Shown piece by piece: positions 48,074-57,380 of a stretch of DNA of 64,000 bases; the stretch's first letter is position 1, and every line of letters starts with the position of its first letter. The stretch is from Methylobacterium sp. DB0501 (GTDB lineage Bacteria > Pseudomonadota > Alphaproteobacteria > Rhizobiales > Beijerinckiaceae). The notes under the pieces are model-generated. The model had not been told where the DNA came from. It did no database searches and saw only the letters and a program-made list of their open reading frames with translations. The DNA lies in the NCBI RefSeq assembly GCF_011043735.1, contig NZ_JAAKGV010000009.1:192514-256513 (forward strand), in the 5' to 3' direction. The translations under genes and the position numbers were made by a program.

Positions 48074-48214
48074 CGCCGCCTCGTTCCGGATCACCCGTCC
48101 CGGAACGGGACAGGGGCGCGGCCCCAGTGGCCGTTCCGGACGAGGCGTTTCAAATCCTGTGCCCCGAATCCTGTCTCCCCGGCCCCGCCTGCGGAGGCGG
48201 GCCGGCCCCGGCGA

Positions 48215-49306
48215 TCAGCCGCCCGGGATCGCCAGCGGATTGCCGGTCAGTGCCGCGGCGTCCGGCGCGTCGACGGTGGGCCGGCCCAGGAACGCGTCCC
48301 ACAACCGGCGCACGAAAGCGGGGTCGAGGTCGCGCATGATCAGCACCAGCCGCGAGCGGGTGTCGCCGTCGGGCCAGGCAGGCAGGGTCGCGGGCGTATG
48401 GACGACGTGCTGGACCCCGTGCACCACCACCGGGCGGCCCGGATCGTCGGCGAGTGCCACCAAGCCCTTGAGGCGCAAGAGCTTCGGGCCGTGGGCCGAG
48501 CGCAGCAGGTCGAGGAACATCTCGAACGCCGCCCGCGGCACCGGCGCATCGCTGACCAGATGGAAGGCCCGGATCGCCGCATCGTGCCGGTTCACGTCGT
48601 GATGGTGATGAGCGTGATGATGGTGGTCGTGATGCCCGGCTTCGTCCCCGAGCCAGGCCCGCACGTCGGCGACCTTGCCGTCGAGGTCGAACAGCCCGGC
48701 CAGCAGGTCGTCGGCCGGGGTGTCCGGCGTGAGAACCGGTGCGCCGGGATTGATCCGGCCGAGCCGGGCGCGCACGGCGTCGCCCTCGTCCCCGGCGAGG
48801 TCGGTCTTGGTCAGCACCAGCCGGTCCGCCACCGCGACCTGGCGCAGGGCTTCCGGATGTGCATCGAGCGTGCCCGCGCCGTTGACCGCGTCGACCACCG
48901 TGACCACGCCCTGGAGCGCGTACCGCATCGCCACGTAGGGGTGGTAGAGCAGCGCGTGCAGGATCGGCGCCGGGTCGGCGAGGCCGGTGGTCTCGATCAC
49001 CACCCGGCGGAACGGCTGGATCCGCCCGTTGTCGCGCTTGCGCAGCAGGTCCTCGAGGGTCGCGATCAGGTCGCCGCGCACCGTGCAGCACAAGCACCCG
49101 GCCCCGAGCAGGATCATCCCCTCGTCCACCGTCTCGATCAGCAGGTGGTCGAGCCCGACCTCGCCGAACTCGTTGACGATCACCACCGTGTCGGCGAGCT
49201 CCGGCGCCCGCAGCAGCCGGTTGAGCAGCGTGGTCTTGCCGGCCCCGAGAAAGCCGGTGAGGACCGTGAGCGGGATCGGTGCGGGGCGGCCGGGGGTGTC
49301 TATCAT
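48215..49306 (-). CDS. COG0523/CobW family GTPase with His-rich loop
   Basis: Metal-linked G3E GTPase. The 363-residue product has Walker A GFLGAGKTT (18-26), the putative metal site GCLCCT (Cys71, Cys73, Cys74), ETTGLADPAP and TKTDLAGDEG (NKxD equivalent). A His-rich loop (HHDHHHHAHHHHDV) precedes the C-terminal CobW domain. His-rich COG0523 proteins are typically metal chaperones (zinc or cobalt). The ATG overlaps the stop of the broken upstream gene in an ATGA arrangement, so it was once translated with it. Confidence 0.93.
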   Translation of the reverse strand: MIDTPGRPAPIPLTVLTGFLGAGKTTLLNRLLRAPELADTVVIVNEFGEVGLDHLLIETVDEGMILLGAGCLCCTVRGDLIATLEDLLRKRDNGRIQPFRRVVIETTGLADPAPILHALLYHPYVAMRYALQGVVTVVDAVNGAGTLDAHPEALRQVAVADRLVLTKTDLAGDEGDAVRARLGRINPGAPVLTPDTPADDLLAGLFDLDGKVADVRAWLGDEAGHHDHHHHAHHHHDVNRHDAAIRAFHLVSDAPVPRAAFEMFLDLLRSAHGPKLLRLKGLVALADDPGRPVVVHGVQHVVHTPATLPAWPDGDTRSRLVLIMRDLDPAFVRRLWDAFLGRPTVDAPDAAALTGNPLAIPGG

Positions 49307-50124
49307 GGCACGGTTCTCGTCGGGCTGGTCCCGGCGAACTGCGCATCGGGGCGCCGGACGTCAATCCCGGTCGTGCACACCGTTGCGAGCACGCCGCCGT
49401 CGAGCATGCGGTCGTCGGTCGCCCAGAGCAGCCGCAGGGCATCGAGCGGGAGGCGCAGGACCGGCCGGTCCCACCGGCGTTCGATCAACGCGGCCAACGT
49501 TGCGGTCTCCGCAGAGTCGAGGTCGTCGGTGAGGTTACGGAGGCCGACGAGGTAGAGCCTCGTCTCCGGCCGGACCATGATGCCCTGGATCTCGGCCAGC
49601 ACGTCGACCCCGTCGCGGCATTCGGGATAGACCCGCAGGTAAGGCCGGCCGACATTGACGGTGCCCGAGAACAGGCCGCGCAGCTCGAAGGTGAACGGGC
49701 CGAGGGCGGCGAGCGCAGCCTGCTGCTCCCGAGTGATCACCACCGGCACCGCATCGGGCCCGGTCGCCAGGGAGCCGCACCGGGTCGCGTGCAGGCGGTC
49801 CGCGCGGCGCGCGGCGACCTCCCAGGCGATCGTGCGCGCGAAGGGCGCACCGCGCAGCTCCCGCGCGGCATGGGCCGGGGCGGCGGCCAGCCGCGCCTAC
49901 GGCACCGGCAGCACCAGCGAGACGACCCGGGGATGATGCCCGCGCACGTAGTCCCGGCCGTCCTTCGCGGGGATCACGCCCGGATGGTCGGGCGCCACCG
50001 GGGGCAAGCGCGCGAGGCGATAGGCATCGTCGAGGGCGAGGCCCTGCCCCGGCACGAAAACGGTCCGGCTGCGGCGATAGGCCAGGGCACCGTCCGGGCA
50101 GAAGACCGGCGCCGCCTCGGCCAC
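49303..50124 (-). pseudogene. Conserved hypothetical gene interrupted by an in-frame amber codon
   Basis: A single reading frame runs from GTG 50124 (4 bases after the D,D-carboxypeptidase stop) to TGA 49305-49303, which overlaps the GTPase ATG. It is broken only by TAG at 49899-49897, after 75 codons. The second part continues for 197 codons in the same frame with normal coding character (TFELRGLFSGTVNVGRPYLR, ALIERRWDRPVLRLPLDAL). A CAG-to-TAG change would explain it. No family is recognised. It may be a recent nonsense mutation, a sequencing error or a read-through gene; if read through, the product is 273 residues. Confidence 0.7.
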
Positions 50125-50128
50125 CGGC

Positions 50129-51643
50129 TCACTCGTCCTTCTTGCGGGCCGATTTGACGGCCGGTTTCGTCACGGGCCTGGCTTCGGCCTTCTGCGCGGG
50201 CTTTGCCGCCGGCTTGGCGGTCTTGGCGGCCGGCTTCGCCGCGGGCGTCGCCGTCGCCTTGTGCCCCTTCGGCTCGGCGATCACCGCGGTGGCCGGACCG
50301 GTGGAGGCGAAGGCGGAGGCCGTGGCCGGCGTCGCGCCCTTGTGGCGGGCGAGGAGCTTCGGCTGCGGCACGGTCGCGCCGGTGGCGGCGATGCTGCGGC
50401 TCGGGGCGGGCTTCGGCGGCACGGGCTTGGCGACCTTCACCCGGGCGGCGGGCTTGGCCGCGGCGGGCTTGGCCGGCGCTGCGTCGTCGTTCGCCGCGAT
50501 GGCGCTCTCGGCCGGGTCGCGGCCGGTCCAGACCAGCACCGGCTGCAGCGGCGCCCGGGGCGGCAGGGCGCGGTTGCGCAGGGCCGCGCTGTTCATGGTG
50601 GCGAAGGCGAGCGCCGAGGAGGGCGGTGCGCCGGCGGCCATCAGCTGGGCGTTGGCGTTGTCGGCGTTGCCGCCGGCGGCGGCCCCGGCCGTCACCGCGG
50701 AGGAATCCGAATCGGCCGGCATCGGCCGGCGCTTGTCGCAGATATAGGGCCGCATGTCGGGCGGCGCGGCGATGCCCGAGGTCGGCAGGTCGTTGAGGGT
50801 CTGGCCGCCGAAGCTGAACCCCGACTGGCCGAAGCCGTAATCGAACAGGTCGGCGGCCTTCAGGTCGCGCTCGCGGGCGCTCGCCTGCCCCATCACCACG
50901 GTGAGGATGCGCCGGCCGTTGCGGTTGGCGCTCGCCACCACGTTGAAGCCGCCCGAGCAGATGAAGCCGGTCTTCATCCCGTCGACGCCGGCATAGCGGC
51001 CCAGCAGCCCGTTGTGGTTCGGCATCACGGCGCGGCCGAACTGGATCGCCGAGATCGAGAACAGGTCGCGGTTCTCGGGGAAGTCGCGCAGGAGCGCCCG
51101 GCCGAGCACGGCCATGTCCCGGGCCGAGGTCCATTGCCGGGCGTCCGGCAGGCCGTTGGGGTTGTACCAGTGGCTGTCGCGCATCCCGAGGCGCTGCGCG
51201 GTCTCGTTCATCAGGGCGGCGAAGCCGTCGATCGAGCCGCCCAGATTCTCGCCGATCGCCCAGGCGACGTCGTTGGCCGACTTCACCATGATGATCTTGA
51301 GGGCGTTGTCGAGGGTGAGCTGGGTGCCGGGCTTGAAGCCCATCTTGGAGGGCGGCTCGGCCGCGGCGACCTCCGAGATGGTGAGCAGCTGGTCCATCGA
51401 GGCCCGGCCCTGGCGCACCATGTCGAGGGCGACGTAGGTCGTCATCAGCTTGGTGATCGAGGCCGGGTACCACGGATCGGTGGCGCCCTGGCTGTAGATC
51501 ACCTTGCCGGAATCGACGTCGACGACCAGCATCGGTGCGGTGACGGCCCCCGCCGGTCCGGCCGCGAGAGACCCAGCGGCCAAGCAGGCGCCGAGGCCGA
51601 GGAGGCGTCCGGCGAGGCGCGGCAGGAGCGCACGTGTCAACAT
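50129..51643 (-). CDS. D-alanyl-D-alanine carboxypeptidase (PBP5/6 family)
   Basis: Periplasmic S11 enzyme that removes the terminal D-Ala from peptidoglycan pentapeptides. The 504-residue product has a signal peptide (LLGLGACLAAGSLAAGPAGA) and the three active-site motifs: SITK (Ser62), SAN (122-124) and KTG (224-226). Instead of a typical PBP5 C-terminal domain it ends in a tail of about 140 residues rich in Ala, Lys and Pro. ATG 51643 starts at the signal peptide; the frame is open to 51919 without coding character. The two following genes start within a few bases. Confidence 0.93.
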   Translation of the reverse strand: MLTRALLPRLAGRLLGLGACLAAGSLAAGPAGAVTAPMLVVDVDSGKVIYSQGATDPWYPASITKLMTTYVALDMVRQGRASMDQLLTISEVAAAEPPSKMGFKPGTQLTLDNALKIIMVKSANDVAWAIGENLGGSIDGFAALMNETAQRLGMRDSHWYNPNGLPDARQWTSARDMAVLGRALLRDFPENRDLFSISAIQFGRAVMPNHNGLLGRYAGVDGMKTGFICSGGFNVVASANRNGRRILTVVMGQASARERDLKAADLFDYGFGQSGFSFGGQTLNDLPTSGIAAPPDMRPYICDKRRPMPADSDSSAVTAGAAAGGNADNANAQLMAAGAPPSSALAFATMNSAALRNRALPPRAPLQPVLVWTGRDPAESAIAANDDAAPAKPAAAKPAARVKVAKPVPPKPAPSRSIAATGATVPQPKLLARHKGATPATASAFASTGPATAVIAEPKGHKATATPAAKPAAKTAKPAAKPAQKAEARPVTKPAVKSARKKDE

Positions 51644-51951
51644 TCGGATGAGTTCCCGTCGTGCCGGTGCCGCCCGCGGCGCCCCTCGCGACCGTCCGGC
51701 TCCCGGTGGAGGCCGCCCGGTCGCGCCGCCCCCGGCACCGCACGGCGGACCGTCCTTAGATTGTAGGGCAACGGCGAAGCTTTTGACAGCGCCGCGCGAT
51801 GCTCTCATGAACGCGCCATCCGTGGCGGGAGCATGGCGGCGCTGCCATCCCCGCCCCGTCCACAGGCGCGGACCGGACCCGCGCCCGGTGCGCTTGCCGG
51901 CGCGATCCCCATCTGACACGGCAGGACGACCACGAGACGACAGGGAGCAAC
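51644..51951. other. Divergent intergenic region carboxypeptidase / queE
   Basis: About 308 bases. A minus-strand promoter candidate lies at 51760-51788. The queE ribosome binding site GGGAG lies just before 51952. No gene seen. Confidence 0.5.
51760..51788 (-). promoter_or_regulatory. Candidate promoter of the D,D-carboxypeptidase gene
   Basis: On the minus strand TGTCAA (51788-51783) and TACAAT (51765-51760) are 17 bases apart. The -10 is close to consensus, the -35 is weak. Confidence 0.4.
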
Positions 51952-52623
51952 GTGCGCGACGCCGACCGGCGGCGCCCGACGACCGACATCATGAGCTACG
52001 CCGTCAAGGAGATTTTCCACACCCTCCAGGGCGAGGGCGCCCAGGCCGGGCGCGCCTCGGTGTTCTGCCGTTTTTCCGGCTGCAACCTGTGGAGCGGGCG
52101 CGAGGCCGACCGCGCGGAGGCCGTCTGCCGCTTCTGCGACACCGATTTCGTCGGCACCGACGGCATCGGCGGCGGCCGGTTTCTGAATGCCGAGGCCCTG
52201 GCCGAGGCGATCGCGGCCTGCTGGGGGGCGGCGCTGGGGCGGCGCTACGTGGTGTTCACCGGCGGCGAGCCGCTCCTGCAACTCGACGAGGCACTGCTCG
52301 CCGCCGTGCATGCCAGGGGCTTCGAGGCCGCGGTCGAGACCAACGGCACGCAAGCCGCGCCGGCGGGGATCGACTGGGTCTGCGTCAGCCCCAAGGCCGG
52401 CGCTCCCTTGCGGCTCACGCGCGGGCACGAGCTGAAGCTCGTCTACCCCCAGCCCGGCCTCGATCCGGACGCCCTGGCCGAGCTCGACTTCCGCCATCAC
52501 TGGCTCCAGCCGATGGACGGGCCCGACCGCGTCGCCAATACCGAGGCGGCGGTGGCCCATTGCCTGCGCGACGGCCGCTGGCGGCTGAGCCTGCAGACCC
52601 ACAAGCTGATCGGCATCCCGTGA
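51952..52623 (+). CDS. queE: 7-carboxy-7-deazaguanine synthase QueE
   Basis: Radical-SAM enzyme making 7-carboxy-7-deazaguanine in queuosine synthesis. The cluster motif is C-x14-C-x2-C (Cys44, Cys59, Cys62 from GTG 51952), the form known for many QueE enzymes. VVFTGGEPLLQLDEAL and AVETNGTQAAP are the SAM-binding segments. GTG 51952 is chosen for the nearby GGGAG; ATG 51991 would give a shorter 210-residue form without a binding site. queD follows 79 bases downstream. Confidence 0.94.
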   Translation: MRDADRRRPTTDIMSYAVKEIFHTLQGEGAQAGRASVFCRFSGCNLWSGREADRAEAVCRFCDTDFVGTDGIGGGRFLNAEALAEAIAACWGAALGRRYVVFTGGEPLLQLDEALLAAVHARGFEAAVETNGTQAAPAGIDWVCVSPKAGAPLRLTRGHELKLVYPQPGLDPDALAELDFRHHWLQPMDGPDRVANTEAAVAHCLRDGRWRLSLQTHKLIGIP

Positions 52624-52702
52624 GCCGGGGGCGAGGCGGGTTCGCCCGCTTGCCCATCGGTGCTAAGGCGCTGTCCACATTCATTCCCAGACGCGACCAC
52701 AG

Positions 52703-53059
52703 ATGAAGATCACCCAGGCCTTCACGTTCGAGGCGGCGCACCGGCTGCCGAACGTGCCCGTCACCCATCGCTGCCACCGCATGCACGGCCATTCCTACCG
52801 GGTCGAGCTGACCCTCGACGGGCCGGTCGATCCGGCGACCGGCTGGGTGGTCGATTTCTTCGACGTCGAGGCCGCCTTCGCACCGGTGCTGGAACGCCTC
52901 GACCATTACTGCCTCAACGAGGTGCCGGGCCTCGAGAACCCGACCGCCGAGCACATCGCCGCCTGGATCTGGGACAAGACGAAGCCGGCCCTGCCGCTGC
53001 TCGCCTCGGTCAAGGTGTTCGAGACGCCGATGTCCTGGGCCGAATATACCGGTGCGTGA
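52703..53059 (+). CDS. queD: 6-carboxy-5,6,7,8-tetrahydropterin synthase QueD
   Basis: Zinc enzyme of the queuosine pathway, using 7,8-dihydroneopterin triphosphate. The 118-residue product has zinc ligands His13, His28 and His30 (AAHRL, MHGHSY), catalytic Cys24 (HRCHRMHGH) and the DFFDVE and LDHYCLNE segments. Forms a queuosine pair with queE; queC is not in this window. Confidence 0.95.
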   Translation: MKITQAFTFEAAHRLPNVPVTHRCHRMHGHSYRVELTLDGPVDPATGWVVDFFDVEAAFAPVLERLDHYCLNEVPGLENPTAEHIAAWIWDKTKPALPLLASVKVFETPMSWAEYTGA

Positions 53060-53161
53060 CGCCTGAATGCCGGTGCGAGCGCACGCGTCGCCCGACGTGT
53101 CGGAGAATGACAGCATCCTGCCGTCGACCCCATCCGAGGTGAGCGAATAGGACGCCCCGCC

Positions 53162-53872
53162 GTGCCCACGCGATCGGCCGAAACGCCCGCTCATGCGGGT
53201 TCCGACGACGCGGAGCACCCGCGGCGGCTCGCGGGCATCGTCCGGGCCGACCCCGACCTGATGTCCCTCCTGAAGGCGGCCCGCTCCCTCGCCCTGCCGC
53301 AATGGCGCCTCGTCGCCGGCTGCCTCTACCAGACGGTCTGGAACGTCCTGACCGGCCGGCCCCGCGGGCACGGCATCCGCGACTACGACCTGATCTACTT
53401 CGACCCCGACACGTCCTGGGAGGCCGAGGACGCGGTCCTGCGGCGCGCCGCGGCCATCCTCGCGCCCTGCCCCGGCCCGGTCGAGATCCGCAACCAGGCC
53501 CGGGTCCATCTCTGGTTCGAGGCCCGCTTCGGCGCTCCCTACCCGCCCCTGCCCGACGCCGACGCGGCGCTCGCGCGCTACGCGGCGGCCGTCCACGCCG
53601 TCGGCGTGCGGCTGGAGCCCGACGACACCCTGTCGATCGCCGCCCCCTTCGGCCTCGCCGACCTGTTCGGGTTGGTCCTGCGCCCCAACCCGGTGCTCGC
53701 CAATGCGCAGACCTACACCGCGAAGGCGGCGAGGATGCGGGCCCTGTGGCCCGAGCTGACGGTGCTGCCGTGGGGTGGGGCGGACGATCCGTCCGTCAAG
53801 TGCGCGAAGGACACGCCCGCGCTGTCCACCGGCCTGTCCCCCGGACCCTCCCCGGTTTCGACAAGCCGTTGA
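53162..53872 (+). CDS. Nucleotidyltransferase family protein
   Basis: A 236-residue protein with the segment LVAGCLYQTVWNVLTGRPRG and GIRDYDLIYFDPDTSWEAED. This fits the PF06042-type nucleotidyltransferase-fold family, where the D-x-D in RDYDLIYFD forms the metal site. No toxin or partner is next to it. GTG start at 53162. Function unknown. The Ser/Pro-rich end after TPALSTGLSPG may be a variable tail. Confidence 0.82.
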   Translation: MPTRSAETPAHAGSDDAEHPRRLAGIVRADPDLMSLLKAARSLALPQWRLVAGCLYQTVWNVLTGRPRGHGIRDYDLIYFDPDTSWEAEDAVLRRAAAILAPCPGPVEIRNQARVHLWFEARFGAPYPPLPDADAALARYAAAVHAVGVRLEPDDTLSIAAPFGLADLFGLVLRPNPVLANAQTYTAKAARMRALWPELTVLPWGGADDPSVKCAKDTPALSTGLSPGPSPVSTSR

Positions 53873-54373
53873 CCCCGCAGGGATCTTCCGGACGCATCAA
53901 CGGGACTTCAACGAAACGGTCACGATTCCAGGATCTTGCTGCCGGACAGGCTGTGGATCGGGCGTGGGCGGACGTCTTGCGTAAGGATCGCTTTACCTTA
54001 GGCCCAATCGTTCCTGTTGCGAAACGTCCCCCGGACGGCCTAGTTTTCCACCTGTACCCGCCCTTCGCGCAGGTCTCGTCCCGCTCTCGATCGACCGGAC
54101 CCGCCCCGCGGCGCGCGGCGCCTGGGCCGATGCCCGGAGGCGGCTGCCAACCCTCGGTACCGCCTCGCGGTTTTCGAAGGCCGGCGGGTCTTAAGAGAAA
54201 CGAGACCAGTTGTTGATAGACCGGGGTGAACCACGGGAAAAAGGCTGAAGTCGGTTGACTTCTCCAGGCCTTCGACCCGGCCGCCGGGCCTCCGTCCGAG
54301 GCGCGGGGCGGCAAGCGTATCTGCGTACGGACCGGGAGCGGGCAGCCGCCACCGGGCCGAGAAGGGACCAGTC
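53873..54373. promoter_or_regulatory. Region upstream of dnaA with degenerate DnaA-box-like sites
   Basis: About 500 bases without a gene. Three 9-mers match the DnaA box TTATCCACA at 7 of 9 positions: CGATCCACA (53960-53952, minus), TTTTCCACC (54044-54052) and CTATCAACA (54219-54211, minus). Parts (53975-54055) are more AT-rich than the rest. It must carry the dnaA promoter; an origin is possible but not supported by strong boxes. Confidence 0.35.
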
Positions 54374-55876
54374 ATGCGTGTGGACGGCAGCTTGGCGGCA
54401 GGGGTCGGCTCCAGCCGCGGCGGCAACGGCGATGACGGCCGCGAGACCGCAGGAGCCGAGATCGCGGGAGCCTGGCAGCGGGTGAAGCGCCGCCTGCGGG
54501 CGGAACTCGGCGAGGACGTGTTCGCGAGCTGGTTCGCCCGGCTCGAATTGCAGGACGTCTCCGGCGGCGTCGCCCGCCTCACCGTCCCGACCCGGTTCCT
54601 CAAGAGCTGGATCGAGTCGCACTATCTCGACCGGGTGCTCGCCACCTTCCGCAGCGAGGCCGACGGCATCGAGAGCCTGGAGGTCGGGGTGCGCGGCGCG
54701 ATGGCGCCGGCCCGGCCCGGCGCTCCGGTTGTGGCCAAGCCCGCGACGAGCCCGCGTCCGGCCGCCTCCCCCGGCCCGGTGGCGGAGCTGCCCGAGCCCG
54801 AGCGCGCCGCCCGTGGCCACGCCCCCGAGGGCGATCTCGGCGGCGCTCCCCTCGATGCGCGCCTGACCTTCGAGAGCTTCGTGGTCGGCCGCTCGAACGC
54901 CCTGGCGCATGCCGCCGCCGAGCGGGTCGCCCGGCACGACGGCGGTCCGGCCCTCTACAACCCGCTCTACTTCCATGCCGGCGTCGGCCTGGGGAAGACC
55001 CACCTCCTCCACGGCATCGGCCACGCGGTGAAGAATGCCGGACGGCGGGTGATCTACCTCACCGCCGACCGCTTCATGTACGGCTTCGTCAATGCCCTGA
55101 AGACCCAGAGCGCGCTGGCCTTCAAGGAGAAGCTGCGGGCGATCGACGTCCTGATCCTCGACGACGTGCAGTTCATCCAGGGCCGTTCGATCCAGGCCGA
55201 GTTCGGCCACACCCTGAACGCGCTCATCGATGCCGGGCGCCAGGTGGTGGTGGCGGCCGACCGGCCGCCGACGGAGCTGGAGGCCCTCGACGAGCGGGTG
55301 CGCTCGCGCCTCGCCGGCGGCCTCGTGGTCGAGATCGGCACCCTCGACGAAGCCCTGCGCGCCTCGATCCTGCAAACGCGCCTCGAGGCGGTGCGGGCGT
55401 CGCATCCGGCCTTCGAGGTCGGCCCGGCGGTCGCCGAATACGTGGCGAAGGCGATTACCGCCAATGGCCGCGACCTCGAGGGCGCGGTCAACCGGCTGCT
55501 CGCCCACGCGACGCTCACCGGCGCGCCCGTCACCCTCGACACCGCCGAGACGGCGATCCGCGACCTCGTGAAGAACCGCGAGCCGAAGCGGGTCAAGATC
55601 GAGGACATCCAGAAGCTGGTGGCGAGCCGCTACAACGTCTCGCGCTCCGACATCCTCTCCGAGCGCCGCACCGCCGCGGTGGTCAAGCCGCGCCAGATCG
55701 CCATGTACCTCTCGAAGGTGCTGACCCTGCGCTCCCTGCCGGAGATCGGCCGGCGCTTCGGCGGACGCGACCACACCACGGTCCTGCACGCGGTGCGCAA
55801 GATCGAGAAGGCGATCGGCGAGGACACGGCGCTCTGCGACGAGGTCGAGCTGCTGAAGCGGATGCTCCAGGACTGA
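54374..55876 (+). CDS. dnaA: Chromosomal replication initiator protein DnaA
   Basis: AAA+ initiator that melts the origin. The 500-residue product has domain I ([21 protein letters not shown]), a variable Ala/Pro-rich linker, the AAA+ domain with Walker A GVGLGKTH (about 202-209) and Walker [10 protein letters not shown] (about 258), and domain IV with the DNA-binding signature [16 protein letters not shown]. It is followed by dnaN and recF, the standard bacterial cluster. Confidence 0.97.
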   Translation: MRVDGSLAAGVGSSRGGNGDDGRETAGAEIAGAWQRVKRRLRAELGEDVFASWFARLELQDVSGGVARLTVPTRFLKSWIESHYLDRVLATFRSEADGIESLEVGVRGAMAPARPGAPVVAKPATSPRPAASPGPVAELPEPERAARGHAPEGDLGGAPLDARLTFESFVVGRSNALAHAAAERVARHDGGPALYNPLYFHAGVGLGKTHLLHGIGHAVKNAGRRVIYLTADRFMYGFVNALKTQSALAFKEKLRAIDVLILDDVQFIQGRSIQAEFGHTLNALIDAGRQVVVAADRPPTELEALDERVRSRLAGGLVVEIGTLDEALRASILQTRLEAVRASHPAFEVGPAVAEYVAKAITANGRDLEGAVNRLLAHATLTGAPVTLDTAETAIRDLVKNREPKRVKIEDIQKLVASRYNVSRSDILSERRTAAVVKPRQIAMYLSKVLTLRSLPEIGRRFGGRDHTTVLHAVRKIEKAIGEDTALCDEVELLKRMLQD

Positions 55877-56053
55877 GACCGCGGAACGGACGCGTCTCCG
55901 GAAGGCGTATGAGGGAGGCTCGTGGATGAGCCTCCCCCGCCCGCTTGCGTTCGGGGAGCGCCTTCGCCAAAGTTCCCGTCCCGTGCGTGCACGGGGCAAC
56001 GAGTGCGGTTGCCGGCCTTGAACGGTCGGTCGTTCGAGACACGGATCACCCTG

Positions 56054-57175
56054 ATGAAAGTCACCGTCGAGCGCGCGGCCCTTCTTCGGTCGCTCGGCCA
56101 CGTGCACCGCGTCGTGGAGCGGCGCAACACGATCCCGATCCTGTCGAACGTGCTGCTGCGCTCCGGGCCGGACGGGCTCCAGCTCAAGGCCACCGACCTC
56201 GACATCGAGGTGACCGAGACGATTCCCGCCGACGTGGTCGATGGCGGCGCCATCACGGTGCCGGCCCACGTCATCTACGACATCGTCCGGAAATTGCCCG
56301 ACGGCGCCCAGGTCTCGCTCGAGACCAGCGGCGAGACCGGCCAGATGCTGATCCGCTCCGGCCGCTCGCGCTTCACCCTCGGCGCCCTGCCGGAGGCGGA
56401 TTTCCCCGATCTCGCCGCCGGCGAGCTGCCGCACCGCTTCGAGCTGCCGGCCGCCGACCTGAAGCGCCTGATCGACAAGACCCAGTTCGCGATCTCCACC
56501 GAGGAGACGCGCTACTACCTCAACGGCATCTTCTTCCACACCATCGACGCCGAGGGCTCGCTCAAGCTGCGGGCAGTGGCCACCGACGGCCACCGCCTCG
56601 CCCGCGTCCAGATGGAGGCGCCGGAGGGCAGCGGCGGCATGCCGGGCATCATCGTGCCGCGCAAGGCCGTGGCGGAGATCCAGAAGCTCGTCGAGGATGG
56701 CGGCGAGACCGTCGGCGTCGAGATTTCCTCGGCCAAGGTGCGGTTCAGCTTCTCGTCGGGCGTCACCCTGATCTCGAAGCTGATCGACGGCACCTTCCCG
56801 GACTACGCGCGCGTCATCCCGACCGGCAACGACAAGCGCCTGACGGTGGAGCGCGACCAGTTCGCCAAGGCGGTCGACCGCGTCTCGACCATCTCGTCCG
56901 AGCGCGGCCGTGCGGTGAAGCTCGCCATGACCGACGGGCGCCTGTCGCTCTCGGTCAACAACCCGGATTCGGGCTCGGCGACCGAGGAACTCGACGTCGA
57001 TTACGAATCCGGCCCCCTCGATATCGGCTTCAACGCCCGCTACCTCCTCGACATCACCGCCCAGCTCGACGGTGACACCGCCCTGTTCCGCCTCGCCGAT
57101 CCGGGCTCGCCGACGGTGATCCAGGACCGCGAGGGCGCGCCGGCCCTCTACGTGCTGATGCCGATGCGGGTGTGA
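56054..57175 (+). CDS. dnaN: DNA polymerase III beta subunit (sliding clamp)
   Basis: Ring-shaped processivity clamp. The 373-residue product has the three clamp domains; MKVTVERAALLRSLGHVHRV begins the first, SGRSRFTLGALPEADFPDL and ISTEETRYYLNGIFFH follow, and it ends YVLMPMRV. ATG 56054 is the standard start; the frame is open upstream to 55922 but without clamp similarity. Lies between dnaA and recF. Confidence 0.97.
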   Translation: MKVTVERAALLRSLGHVHRVVERRNTIPILSNVLLRSGPDGLQLKATDLDIEVTETIPADVVDGGAITVPAHVIYDIVRKLPDGAQVSLETSGETGQMLIRSGRSRFTLGALPEADFPDLAAGELPHRFELPAADLKRLIDKTQFAISTEETRYYLNGIFFHTIDAEGSLKLRAVATDGHRLARVQMEAPEGSGGMPGIIVPRKAVAEIQKLVEDGGETVGVEISSAKVRFSFSSGVTLISKLIDGTFPDYARVIPTGNDKRLTVERDQFAKAVDRVSTISSERGRAVKLAMTDGRLSLSVNNPDSGSATEELDVDYESGPLDIGFNARYLLDITAQLDGDTALFRLADPGSPTVIQDREGAPALYVLMPMRV

Positions 57176-57380
57176 GGACGGGATCGCGCGCGGCGACCGT
57201 CGCGCGCATCGGCACCGGACTCGTCCCGTCGTCCCGGGGCGGGGCCCGGGATCCAGTCATCCGATGGGCGGCGGCCGACCGACCGGAGCCGGGTTCCCGC
57301 TCGCTCCGAGACGCCGCGCCGCGGCGCATGACGCCCGCGACCGCGCCGGCTCGCGCGACGACCTGTGATATGCCCCCGGG

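Noticed and set aside
47222..49555. Long plus-strand frame opposite the GNAT-like and COG0523 genes
   Set aside because: Mirror of conserved minus-strand genes; the His-rich run is explained by the GTPase loop.
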